Of a stretch of DNA of 64,000 nt, positions 1-8,950 are shown one piece after another. The number at the start of each line of letters is the position of its first letter. Position 1 is the stretch's first letter. Origin of the DNA: Aquilaria yunnanensis (lineage: Eukaryota > Streptophyta > Magnoliopsida > Malvales > Thymelaeaceae); contig CM077600.1 in NCBI GenBank assembly GCA_039654915.1, forward strand, positions 77,695,992-77,759,991. The letters are read 5' to 3'. The notes under the pieces are model-generated. The model did no database searches. It was given only the letters and a program-made list of their open reading frames with translations, and had not been told where the DNA came from. Both the position numbers and the translations under genes were made by a program.

Positions 1-142
1 GGCAGTTTGCTCTTAACTATCATATCATCGATGTAGACTTCCATGTTTCTTCCAATTTGGGAGTCAAAGACCATATTCATGGACGTCTGGTACGTGGCCC
101 CTACATTCTTAAGTCCGAAGGGCATTCTAATATAGCAGTATG
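1..142 (-). pseudogene. Tat-1 reverse transcriptase fragment (left part)
   Basis: Read on the minus strand this is the palm region of a Ty3/gypsy reverse transcriptase of the Tat lineage. It contains the RMPFGLKN block followed by the catalytic YIDD box (bases 24-35) and MIVKSKLP. The frame is open across the fragment and runs out of the window on the left, where RNase H and integrase would be expected. It is the continuation of the minus-strand element at 48347-51134. Removing the insertion between 143 and 48346 joins ITKVGTY (right side) directly to CYIRMPFG (left side) in frame. What is seen is the motif content and the clean join; that it is one element is an inference well supported by the GTATG duplication. 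Confidence 0.88.
138..142. repeat. Target-site duplication of SoloLTR-1 (left copy)
   Basis: GTATG here matches GTATG at 48342-48346. It flanks a unit that begins TGTTACCAC and ends GTGGGTAATA, which are near-perfect short inverted termini. Confidence 0.85.
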
Positions 143-832
143 TGTTACCACCTCCCAAAATGGGAGAATTACAAGTGTGTCATAATGGCTAAAAACCATT
201 ATATTGTGCAATTCTCACTATAGTGATTGAAGTATGGGGGGTAAAAGGCATGATCAACACCTCCTTAAAAGTGTTCCAAGTTGGTAACTTGGCTCCCAAG
301 AAAAGCCTTAAGGATTGCTTGTTTGTGAAGCAACTTATGGACTTTTTTGTAAGGTTTTGGAAATTCGGGTACTCAATTGTAAAACTCGCAAGAAAGAGAC
401 TTGGAGAGTTATGGGAAGAATATAAATGGTATGGAAGTGCTATTGGAGGACCAAATTGCTCATGGAAGACATGTTTGGACAAAGGAAACACTAAAGGCAA
501 TAAGGACCTAAATGTCCTAGTGTAAACCTTAAGGTGTTCAAGCTTTTGAGTTAAGTCTAAGGGTGGAATTGTGGGGTTATCCCACCATGGGGGAGGAAAC
601 CAAGACTTGAAAATTAGTCAGAAATGTTGGGCACATGTGTACCAATGAGTTTAAGACAAAGAAACCATAATTAGTGAGAAGGAAAATGACATAAAGCAAC
701 GTTAAGCTTGTTAAGTGTGTTTTGGTGCCCTTAAGCTCATTTAAGGCCCTTTAAGTGGCCAAATCACTTATCCCACTCTCATTTTCGTCCTCCCCCAGCC
801 CAAGAACATAGCCATACTTCCTCCATAGCCAC
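143..832 (+). repeat. SoloLTR-1, first segment
   Basis: Non-coding LTR sequence. Short open frames here (for example 223-525 plus, 189-500 minus) overlap on opposite strands and show no recognisable domain. The segment ends at the CACAC duplication (833-837) of GagTR-1. Confidence 0.7.
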
Positions 833-837
833 CACAC
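833..837. repeat. Target-site duplication of GagTR-1 (left copy)
   Basis: CACAC, repeated exactly at 6505-6509 directly outside the two 1019-bp LTRs. Confidence 0.93.
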
Positions 838-1856
838 TGATGCGAACCCCGATGGTATAAAGACCATGAAACTCGCCCAAGATGTTTTCAAGCTCCACAA
901 GACATCAAAGAGACTGGGTTTGAAGACCCCCACCCCTAATCAACCTGTGATTAGAAACGAGAAGTATAGAACTCCAAGAACACAAGCACACTTGTGCACC
1001 AAGGCAGTCCACAAAGAACCAAAGAGAAAACCTCTCCAAAGAGCAATATTATTTCGAAATTTTTATGTGTGTTTACATCCAGAATATGTGCCTTTATATA
1101 GGCCTAAACTAGGGTTAAAAGCTGGGCAAAATTCTCAGCCTAAATCCCTTAGGAATCCTAGATACAAAGACATAGGAAATCCTAGTCAAATTAGGACTCT
1201 AATTCCTAGTTTGAACAAGTTTAATGAATGCAGCATATGCCACTTGTCCAAAACGATTTAAAACTATTCCATAGCCTAAATAACTTCCTAAATAATTTAA
1301 ATAATTAGGAAAATAAAATAAGATACGTTACAGCACAAGATTGGGCATAAAAACCCAAAATAGTCTTCTCAAGTGGTTCCTGCTTGTGTCTTCAACTTCA
1401 AGCTGCAATTCGAACTTCATGCAGCCATGATTTCTCAAAATGTAAAACATGAAAGTTGTAGATCTCTTTCTCATCTTCGAAACCACACTTGAATCACACA
1501 AAATGGACTTCTGAATCGAAAGATATTCCAAAAATACTGCAACTGCTTCTGAACCAGCGATAACTCGTAAATCGCGACTTTGAAGCTAAATTGGACCTCC
1601 TTAACGTGAAAACTGGGTTTGATGGCCTTCATATGATTTGTAGCTCGAGATGTTATATTTCCAATGAATCAAGAAGTACTCCATTCTGATCTGTTTATCT
1701 CAAGATATGAATTTTCTACCAGAACATCGCCAATCTGTCAAAATCCAAGCTTAAAGTCCACTAGTGAGCTCCTTAGCCTTTTTCCTTGTCAATGGTCCAC
1801 TAGAAACCTTCAGTGGGTCCTTGCCTTCCTTGGTTGTGCCTTCTTTGATCGTATCA
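838..1856 (-). repeat. GagTR-1 3' LTR
   Basis: 1019 bp, TGATGCG at the plus-strand left edge and CGTATCA at the right edge, near-identical to 5486-6504. The 131-residue open frame at 866-1261 occurs in both LTRs (149 residues in the other) and looks incidental. Confidence 0.93.
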
Positions 1857-1872
1857 ACTCCCCCCTCCTTAG
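1857..1872 (-). other. GagTR-1 polypurine tract
   Basis: On the minus strand a run AAGGAGGGGGGAG ends one base before the 3' LTR. This is the expected plus-strand DNA priming site. Confidence 0.8.
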
Positions 1873-2023
1873 AAGGATTCGTCCTCGAATCGAAACCTGC
1901 ACTAGAAAAGGGAATTGAATCAATAACAATGAAATAATCAACACATAACCACTTACCTTTCTCATAAGCACCAATAGAATGGAATATTTGTATATGGAGC
2001 TTTAATCTTGTGCAAAACCTGAA
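1873..2023 (-). other. GagTR-1 3' untranslated spacer
   Basis: About 150 bases between the stop of the second frame and the polypurine tract; nothing recognisable. Confidence 0.5.
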
Positions 2024-3775
2024 TCAATATCCAAATGCAATGATAATTTTGACACCTCCAGGGTCAAAAACAAAGTGAGAATCAATTAGCACACAAAATC
2101 TGAATGTTTGCACAATTTTCATCCTAACTCTAGGCATCACTTTCATTGCCTTTACCATCTCAAAAACATTATTCTCACAACAAGTAAAAGTGTAGGAATA
2201 ATTTACCTTAGGGATGCTGTATGCACTCAAAACAAATGGACCTAAACTCACACAAGTGTTATGGTTATGAAAAACACAAGTTTTGCATGTCAAGACAATA
2301 GTTTGCATAGGCCATTCAAGCAAACAAGAACTGAACACAATGTGGCCTAAACTAATAACAAAACAAGGATGCACGAATTTCACAAAAATCCTAAGCATTT
2401 TAAATGAAAAAAGATTGGAGTAGATAGGATTAAGTGAAACCAATTCAGTAGCAAACTTATTTTTGCATGTATATGCACAACAATGGATGAAATTTGTGAA
2501 TGGGATGTGACATAAAACAAAGGACTCAACATACCTCCTTAAAATGCTGAATTTAAAACCAGAATTTTCACTCAAAATAAAAACTTTCAAGTTCGGACAT
2601 AAAGCAAAATGATCAAGACTCAAAAGTTTGTGTAATGCATGTGTCATGACAAAAAGATAATTGCTGGAAATTAAAGATTGACACACAAAAATGGGCTGAA
2701 CATGAATGAAAATTAAAGAAGTATGAAATGCATGGGTAACAACCAATTTATGCATGCAAAATTCCAAAGAAGTAGATTTAACATGAGACAAAACAAAACA
2801 ATGTGACATGGATGCAAAGCAAACAAAATCAAAAACCAAAGACACCAAAACAGATTTTTCTCTAAAGAAACTCATGGAATTCAAAAGATGATTTGACAAA
2901 ACCAAAGAATTAAAAGGCTTAAAAGCATATTTTGTCAAATCTTCATGCTTACTTCCTTCTCTTAATCTAGTTTCATGAAAACCATTTGTCAAAATAACAT
3001 TGCAAGCAAACACACATTGTTTGAGATTTTCATGCAAAAATACATCAAATCTAGGTGTTAGGAAGAAATACATTACAGTGGTTGGACTTAGTCTCCAAGT
3101 ATCTTCCTTCGGTGTAGGAACCATAAAATTTTCACCATTGCACTTCCTGGCTTCGGTTGGAGTTTCATTAATTTCATCCCCTTGAAACATAGGATAAGAA
3201 ACAATGTTAGGCAAACTTTTGCATATGAAATCACTTGGACTCACCTCAAATTGTTCCTTTTCAACCTCCTTCATTGGTTTGATGCATGGGACATGGCTTA
3301 GAATATTAGGAACACCAACTTCTTGGATGGGCAGCAACTCACTTGATTCTTGTAGCTTATCTCCACTTAAGTCCTGAAAAGAAGACAACACAACACTAGA
3401 AAAAGACTTCATTACGTTAGATGAAAGTATGGCTTCTCTGTTGGTCTTTCTCTCTTCACTCGGCTTGGGTTCATTACACTCTTGTCTTCTCTCAACTTCA
3501 CACTCAATTTCTTCTCTCGGGAACTCTCCACTCTTCTTCCCCTCATGTTCACTCTTCTCACTTAATCTCTCGGTTGTTCTCTCAACTTTCCCTTCATCAC
3601 TCTTGCCCTCAACTTTCCCCTCTTTTTCTTTTCTCTCAACCTCACTTTGAAGTTTTCTTTGATCTTCCAAAACTTGTTGTGGTGAAAGTGGAACAAGCAT
3701 GATTGACTTTTCTTGTTGCGGCCGAGACAAGTCTCCTTTTGTGGCCTCCATGTTTGGCTTGGGCACTTCTCTCAC
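2024..3775 (-). CDS. GagTR-1 second open frame, unknown function
   Basis: An open frame of 583 codons in the same reading frame as the upstream gag, separated from it only by an amber TAG (3797-3799) and seven sense codons. The first listed codon (3775) is GTG, so the frame is probably a continuation rather than an independent start. The N-terminal ~120 residues are extremely charged (Lys/Glu-rich, many EK and EGK steps, coiled-coil-like). The remainder (about residue 230 on) is rich in Cys, His, Phe, Val and Leu. It ends near FDPGGVKI. I see no DTG, YxDD, HHCC or DDE motif, so it is not a pol product. It occupies the place pol would hold. Function unknown; it may be a partly decayed coding region or simply permissive sequence. 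Confidence 0.6.
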   Translation of the reverse strand: MREVPKPNMEATKGDLSRPQQEKSIMLVPLSPQQVLEDQRKLQSEVERKEKEGKVEGKSDEGKVERTTERLSEKSEHEGKKSGEFPREEIECEVERRQECNEPKPSEERKTNREAILSSNVMKSFSSVVLSSFQDLSGDKLQESSELLPIQEVGVPNILSHVPCIKPMKEVEKEQFEVSPSDFICKSLPNIVSYPMFQGDEINETPTEARKCNGENFMVPTPKEDTWRLSPTTVMYFFLTPRFDVFLHENLKQCVFACNVILTNGFHETRLREGSKHEDLTKYAFKPFNSLVLSNHLLNSMSFFREKSVLVSLVFDFVCFASMSHCFVLSHVKSTSLEFCMHKLVVTHAFHTSLIFIHVQPIFVCQSLISSNYLFVMTHALHKLLSLDHFALCPNLKVFILSENSGFKFSILRRYVESFVLCHIPFTNFIHCCAYTCKNKFATELVSLNPIYSNLFSFKMLRIFVKFVHPCFVISLGHIVFSSCLLEWPMQTIVLTCKTCVFHNHNTCVSLGPFVLSAYSIPKVNYSYTFTCCENNVFEMVKAMKVMPRVRMKIVQTFRFCVLIDSHFVFDPGGVKIIIAFGY

Positions 3776-3796
3776 ATCCTTGGTCCATGCTCCTCT

Positions 3797-4606
3797 CTAT
3801 GTGGAAATTCCTCCTTGACACATCTTGGGTGCCTTTGCTCTCTTGTTGCTCCTCTCGGCCTTAATGGCATGATGAAGCAAATCCTCCATGTTGACATATG
3901 GCACCACCTCCACTTCGTTGGCAATCTCAGGATTGAGACCATTAATGAATCTAGCAATGGTGGTCTCCTCATCCTCCATGATGTTGGCTCGGGTCAAGGT
4001 CCTCTCCAAGTCTTTATGGTAGTCCTCCACACTCCTTTGGTCTTGCACTAGCTTTTGAAGCTTTAAGCATTGATCTCTATAGTAGGAGCTAGGCACAAAT
4101 CTCCTCCTCATTAAGGCTTTAAGGGCTCTCCATGTATGTATGGGCTCCTCCTCATTCCTTCTCCTAGAAGTAACATCCTGATTCCACCATACAAGGGCAT
4201 AATTAGTGAACTTTATGGTAGCCAATTTAACCTTCTCTTTCTCAGAGTAATGATGGCAATCAAACACCATCTCAATCTTTTGTTCCCACTCCCAATATGC
4301 ATCGGGATCACTCCTCCCTTGGAAGGATGGAATGGTAAAGTTGATGGAGTTAAGGTTATGATCTTCTCTTGGCTCCCCCCTCCTTGGAAGCCCATGGTCA
4401 TGCCAATGCCCTTCTTCCTTCTCGGGTTCTTCTCTCCTTAGACCTCTCGTTGGCAACCTCAAATCAATGTCCTCAATCCTCCCCACAAGTCTATTGAGAG
4501 TTTCTTGAAATTCTCTCATGGTTGGCTCCTCATTGTGTCTCACTTTCATCCTCCTATCCTCCTGGCCCTCCATACTCCTGAAAATAACAAAGATCCTCAC
4601 AAACAC
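3797..4606 (-). CDS. gag: GagTR-1 Gag protein
   Basis: A 269-codon frame with a plant retrotransposon capsid region (Retrotrans_gag family). The order is a charged N-terminus, PSFQGRSDPDAYWEWE, FDCHHYSEKEKVKLATIKF, WWNQD, the block RRRFVPSSYYRD, then DYHKDLERTL and the ARFINGLNPEIANEVE segment. The product would form the particle packaging element RNA in the cytoplasm. A start at the internal Met beginning MEGQED (about 4573) is as plausible as the upstream Met at 4606. No zinc knuckle is present before the amber codon. The frame stays open beyond that codon (see 2024-3775), so readthrough or a nonsense mutation are both possible. Confidence 0.85.
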   Translation of the reverse strand: MFVRIFVIFRSMEGQEDRRMKVRHNEEPTMREFQETLNRLVGRIEDIDLRLPTRGLRREEPEKEEGHWHDHGLPRRGEPREDHNLNSINFTIPSFQGRSDPDAYWEWEQKIEMVFDCHHYSEKEKVKLATIKFTNYALVWWNQDVTSRRRNEEEPIHTWRALKALMRRRFVPSSYYRDQCLKLQKLVQDQRSVEDYHKDLERTLTRANIMEDEETTIARFINGLNPEIANEVEVVPYVNMEDLLHHAIKAERSNKRAKAPKMCQGGIST

Positions 4607-5470
4607 TCACCTCACGTGTTTCACTCAAAATATGAACACTCAAAACACTCAATTTGTTAGTGAGATATTGCTTATTCAAAGAGTTCTCCAAAGTTCTAAG
4701 AAAACTATCCTCAAAGCACACAAGAAAACTTGAATTTTTGAAGAACTATTTTGACTCCAAAAGAGGTGGGCTAAACAAGCTTTAAAAGACTCTAGGAAGC
4801 TCTTGCAATTGATGATCACAAGAACCACAATAAAATCTTTTTGGCTTAAAAACAATGGGATAGGTTTTGGGGCGCAAAACTTTCAACACTTTGAGAAAAC
4901 TTCTTTTTTTTTCAAGCTCTTTTCTTTTCTTTTCTTTGCTCTTTCTTTTTCTTTTCTTTTCCTTCCTTTTTTTTTCCTCCTTTTTTTTTTGCTTGCTGTT
5001 TTTATGCTAACCAAACGTTCTCCTTGAAACTCCTTGCTGCCAAAGACAAAAAGTTAGAATTTTTTTCGGCCAAGACAAGAAAACTAGTGAAATTGGCACA
5101 ATTTGAAGCAACTTTTTGATACCGAAACTTCCTCAACTTGGATCCTTCTTTTTTTGGTGTTTTCTTGACTCTAGGATGCTGGAAACAATGAAAACAAGAA
5201 AGGTTAACAAGGCTGGACACGAAACAGAAAGATAAGAAATAATCAGGAACAAACAATTTGAAACCGAGAAAACTAGACAACACGGATTGACTTCATTTTT
5301 TTGTTTTTGTGATTTTCGGAGTTGAACAAGGATGGAATAAAAAGGGACAGACCTGAAACAAGACAAAAAAGGATTAAAACAGAGAATTAAAACACGAAAA
5401 TTACTGGACAGAATTGAAAGAAAAACGAAGGGAAACAAGAACACAAGATATGTACTTCAATGGAACTTGT
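4607..5470 (-). other. GagTR-1 5' leader with long polypyrimidine/polypurine stretch
   Basis: Untranslated leader between primer site and gag. Bases 4905-4992 are almost pure pyrimidine on the plus strand (runs of CTTTT and T9-T10), hence purine in the element RNA. No gene is supported in this stretch. Confidence 0.65.
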
Positions 5471-5484
5471 GGCTCTGATACCAA
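5471..5484 (-). other. GagTR-1 primer-binding site (initiator-Met tRNA type)
   Basis: Minus-strand TTGGTATCAGAGCC lies one base from the 5' LTR. TGGTATCAGAGC is the usual plant complement of the initiator-Met tRNA 3' end. It fixes the element orientation as minus. Confidence 0.92.
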
Positions 5485-5485
5485 C

Positions 5486-6504
5486 TGATGCGAACCCCGA
5501 TGGTATAAAGACCATGAAACTCACCCAAGATGTTTTCAAGCTCCACAAGACATCAAAGAGACTGGGTTTGAAGACCCCCACCCCTAATCAACCTGTGATT
5601 AGAAACGAGAAGTATAGAACTCCAAGAACACAAGCACACTTGTGCACCAAGGCAGTCCACAAAGAACCAAAGAGAAAACCTCTCCAAAGAGCAATATTAT
5701 TTCGAAATTTTTCTGTGTGTTTACATCCAGAATATGTGCCTTTATATAGGCCTAAACTAGGGTTAAAAGCTGGGCAAAATTCTCAGCCTAAATCCCTTAG
5801 GAATCCTAGATACAAAGACATAGGAAATCCTAGTCAAATTAGGACTCTAATTCCTAGTTTGAACAAGTTTAATGAATGCAGCATATGCCACTTGTCCAAA
5901 ATGATTTAAAACTATTCCATAGCCTAAATAACTTCCTAAATAATTTAAATAATTAGGAAAATAAAATAAGATACGTTACAGCACAAGATTGGGCATAAAA
6001 ACCCAAAATAGTCTTCTCAAGTGGTTCCTGCTTGTGTCTTCAACTTCAAGCTGCAATTCGAGCTTCATGCAGCCATGATTTCTCAAAATGTAAAACATGA
6101 AAGTTGTAGATCTCTTTCTTAGCTTCGAAATCACACTTGAAGCACACAAAATGGACTTCTGAATCGAAAGATATTCCCAAAATACTGCAACTGCTTCTGA
6201 ACCAGCGATAACTCGTAAATCGCGACTTTGAAGCTAAATTGGACCTCCTTAACGTGAAAACTGGGTTTGATGGCCTTCATATGATTTGTAGATCCAGATG
6301 TTATATTTCCAATGAATCAAGAAGTACTCCATTCTGATCTGTTTATCTCAAGATATGAATTTTCTACCAGAACATCGCCAATCTGTCAAAATCCAAGCTT
6401 AAAGTCCACTAGTGAGCTCCTTAGCCTTTTTCCTTGTCAATGGTCCACTAGAAACCTTCAGTGGGTCCTTGCCTTCCTTGGTTCTGCCTTCTTTGATCGT
6501 ATCA
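5486..6504 (-). repeat. GagTR-1 5' LTR
   Basis: 1019 bp, matching 838-1856 with about 12 differences by eye. It is next to the primer-binding site, which makes it the 5' LTR of a minus-strand element. Confidence 0.93.
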
Positions 6505-6509
6505 CACAC
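6505..6509. repeat. Target-site duplication of GagTR-1 (right copy)
   Basis: CACAC, matching 833-837. Confidence 0.93.
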
Positions 6510-8092
6510 CTTCAAACTTGCAATTGATTGAAATTGACGGCAAAAGGAAACAATTGGAAGCAAACTAGAGCTATTTCTTGCATACTTCAAGGATCAAGCT
6601 TGATTTTCGGCCTAACCACTTTGGTAAGGGTTCTCTTGCTCTCATGGACTATTTTCTGCAATTTTGAAACATCCATGGAGCTAGGGCTAAGCTTGGAAGA
6701 GAGCCATGTGCTTGATGAACCAAGCTTAGTGAGGGGAGTGCACTTATTGAAGGTTTTGTGACCTAGTGTGAAGTGCACAAAGATGGCAGTAAACTGAGGG
6801 TTTCTAGAGCCCAAAGTTAGTACTAACTACAGTTAAAATCCTCCTGAGACCAAGCATTAGCTTGAGGAGAGCTACCATAGTGATTTATTTAAGTTTATTG
6901 CATGTTTTACAGACTAATCTATGGTTATTGTTGTTGCTGCATTTCATGTGTTTGTTATTTGTGTTTGGCTGCTGCATTTGGTTGCTATATCTTGTATATA
7001 TGCATTGTGGTTTTTTTTTTAGTGCCTTTGGATGTAGGTTTTAATGAGGATCACATTACCTTAAGAAACCAAGTGTTACCCTTACTAAGTTTCTCAATGA
7101 AACTTACTCCCCTCAATTCTGTCATTTCAGGTCCAGCTGAAAGATCACCTTCAAACTAACCTATGTGGTTTTAGTTTTGATCTGAAAATTCAGCTACATG
7201 AATATCCATATGTCTATCTGTGATATGGAAATTTTGGTGATTTTAGGATAATATTTGGTATTTTTAATGGTGGTACTTACTGTGTTGTTCAGCAGCTGTC
7301 CAGCATCCTGTTTTTGGAGTCCATTGTGTCTCAGGACCTCCTGTAACCTAGGGTGCGTATTTAGCAGAGTTAAGACCATATTATAGTGCATGTATGCAAG
7401 TACATGTAGTGTATGTAAAATGAGACAAGTATGTGAACATTTGAGTAATGTTTTGGCTATGTAAGTGATGTGGTGCAAAGCTGCCTAAGTGTGAATGATA
7501 GGCTGCTTACTTGTAAATTCTGTTTTGGCACATAAACTTGCTAGATGCAAGAGAATGTAATTAATATGTGTATTGGACATGTATTGGATAGCCTTGGAGG
7601 GCTTTCCCCTTGTGAATGAAGTGTTTGCATGGTTTGGAAAAATTGTATGGGCAAAATGGTCCAAAAGTTGCCAGAATTTTGACTTTGGACATAAATTTTA
7701 ATATCTCCCTGTGTAGAATGAACCTTAGTATGATATTTTTACCACTCCTAGAGGACATCTAGAGGGTTATCTGGGATTTGGAATTTCTAGATTTAGAGCC
7801 CTTTATCCAAAGATATGACATTGCAAAGTTGGCTGAGTTACTGTTCATTTGGTCAGAATTTTGTAACCAACTTCAAAAGTCCATAATTTGGTCCATAAGT
7901 GGGCTATTGATGTAAAAAAAAAATTCCTTCATTTACTCTAAGTCTCTACTTGATAATGAAGGAAATAAAACATGGGGCTATGTGGCTAGAATGATACATT
8001 TTATTAGTGGAAGTTACAGGTGCAGTAGCTGGCCAGTAGAACTTAACAAGATTGCCTAATGTGTGGAAGCCAAAACTAAGACTTGTGCTTGT
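6510..8092 (+). repeat. SoloLTR-1, second segment
   Basis: About 1.58 kb of AT-rich non-coding LTR sequence between GagTR-1 and Tat-2. Short open frames are scattered on both strands without a recognisable domain. The last five bases (8088-8092, CTTGT) are the left target duplication of Tat-2; the right copy is CTTTT at 48126-48130, one mismatch. Confidence 0.65.
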
Positions 8093-8950
8093 TGATAGCC
8101 GAAGGACTATCGCCTCCACCTGGCCGAACTCCCTGCCACCAGAATGGCCAGGAGATCTGGCACTACCCGGAAAAAGGTGGGATCACACACCTCGGAGAAA
8201 AGCCAATGAGCCCGAGCTCGGCACGCCAGGGAACTGGAGGGTACTATTAGCCCCCCGAGGTAGTAAACAGACCGCCTTTGGAAAAGTGGCACCAGCTAGT
8301 GCGGGCCGAACATGATCTTCCCGAAGGTGGAACTCCCTGAATCTGGGAAGCCTCGAACTGGGGGCATGTTTCCCGAAGTAGCACGGTCCGTACTAAAGGA
8401 CGACCTCACCCAGGGCCCTCGGGAGTACGGAAGGAGCATTTAAGGAAGCCTCTGACATGTCGCCCACATACGTCACAAGCCGCCTCAAACGGCGCTCTGA
8501 CACACCGACGCCATCAAAGTCACATCATGGCCCATCTCGGCTCAAGGTTCAAGGAAGCCTACCACCAGCTACTTGTCCTCTACGCCCAGACATTCAGAGA
8601 ACATCCGACCGAACACGTGTCACGATCTGAACGGGCTGGACACCTCTATAAATACTAAGGAATACACCCTGGCAAACGGTTGGCAAATATCCTGACTCCT
8701 CACTCTGAGAAAATACGACTAGGCGAGTTCATTGAACCCCTCAGTGCTATTTCCTCTGCCTTCTCTCAGCACCACTGACTTGGGCGTTGGAGGCTCCCCC
8801 CTGGAACAACACCCCGGGGACCTCCTAACCCACTTTTTATGAACATCTCAGGCACTTTCCCTTGGGCAAACCGGCCACCAGGCGTTCTTCCTCTCTGGGA
8901 GTCCCTCCATCAGTCACCATGACTTCCAACGATGAAGCCCCTAGGCATCA
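8093..8950 (+). repeat. Tat-2 5' LTR
   Basis: Begins TGATAGCCGAAGG and ends GGCATCA. It contains a TATA-like CTATAAATAC near 8646-8655, the family-wide TTGGGCGT motif, and a GC-rich hairpin at about 8789-8825. The gag ATG (8919) lies 32 bases inside the LTR end. Confidence 0.93.

Larger units (their letters stand above)
838..6504 (-). mobile_element. GagTR-1: complete non-autonomous, gag-only LTR retrotransposon
   Basis: The element is 5667 bp with two 1019-bp LTRs (838-1856 and 5486-6504), TG...CA termini, a CACAC target duplication, an initiator-Met type primer site and a polypurine tract, all oriented on the minus strand. Internally it holds a gag frame and a second long frame of unknown function, but no protease, reverse transcriptase, RNase H or integrase motif. 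This matches the described class of terminal-repeat retrotransposons with a GAG domain (TR-GAG), which must borrow pol from a partner. The LTRs differ at about 12 positions by eye. It is inserted in SoloLTR-1. Confidence 0.92.

Noticed and set aside
866..1261. 131-codon frame, also present as 5460-5909
   Set aside because: It lies in both LTRs of GagTR-1 and opposes the element's own strand; no domain. Treated as incidental.
4905..4992. Polypyrimidine stretch as a sequencing artefact
   Set aside because: Composition alternates C and T in a consistent way and it lies in a retrotransposon leader where such runs occur; no sign of error from sequence alone.
6510..8092. Possible host gene fragment between GagTR-1 and Tat-2
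   Set aside because: Both sides connect to SoloLTR-1 by target duplications, and no coding similarity is visible.
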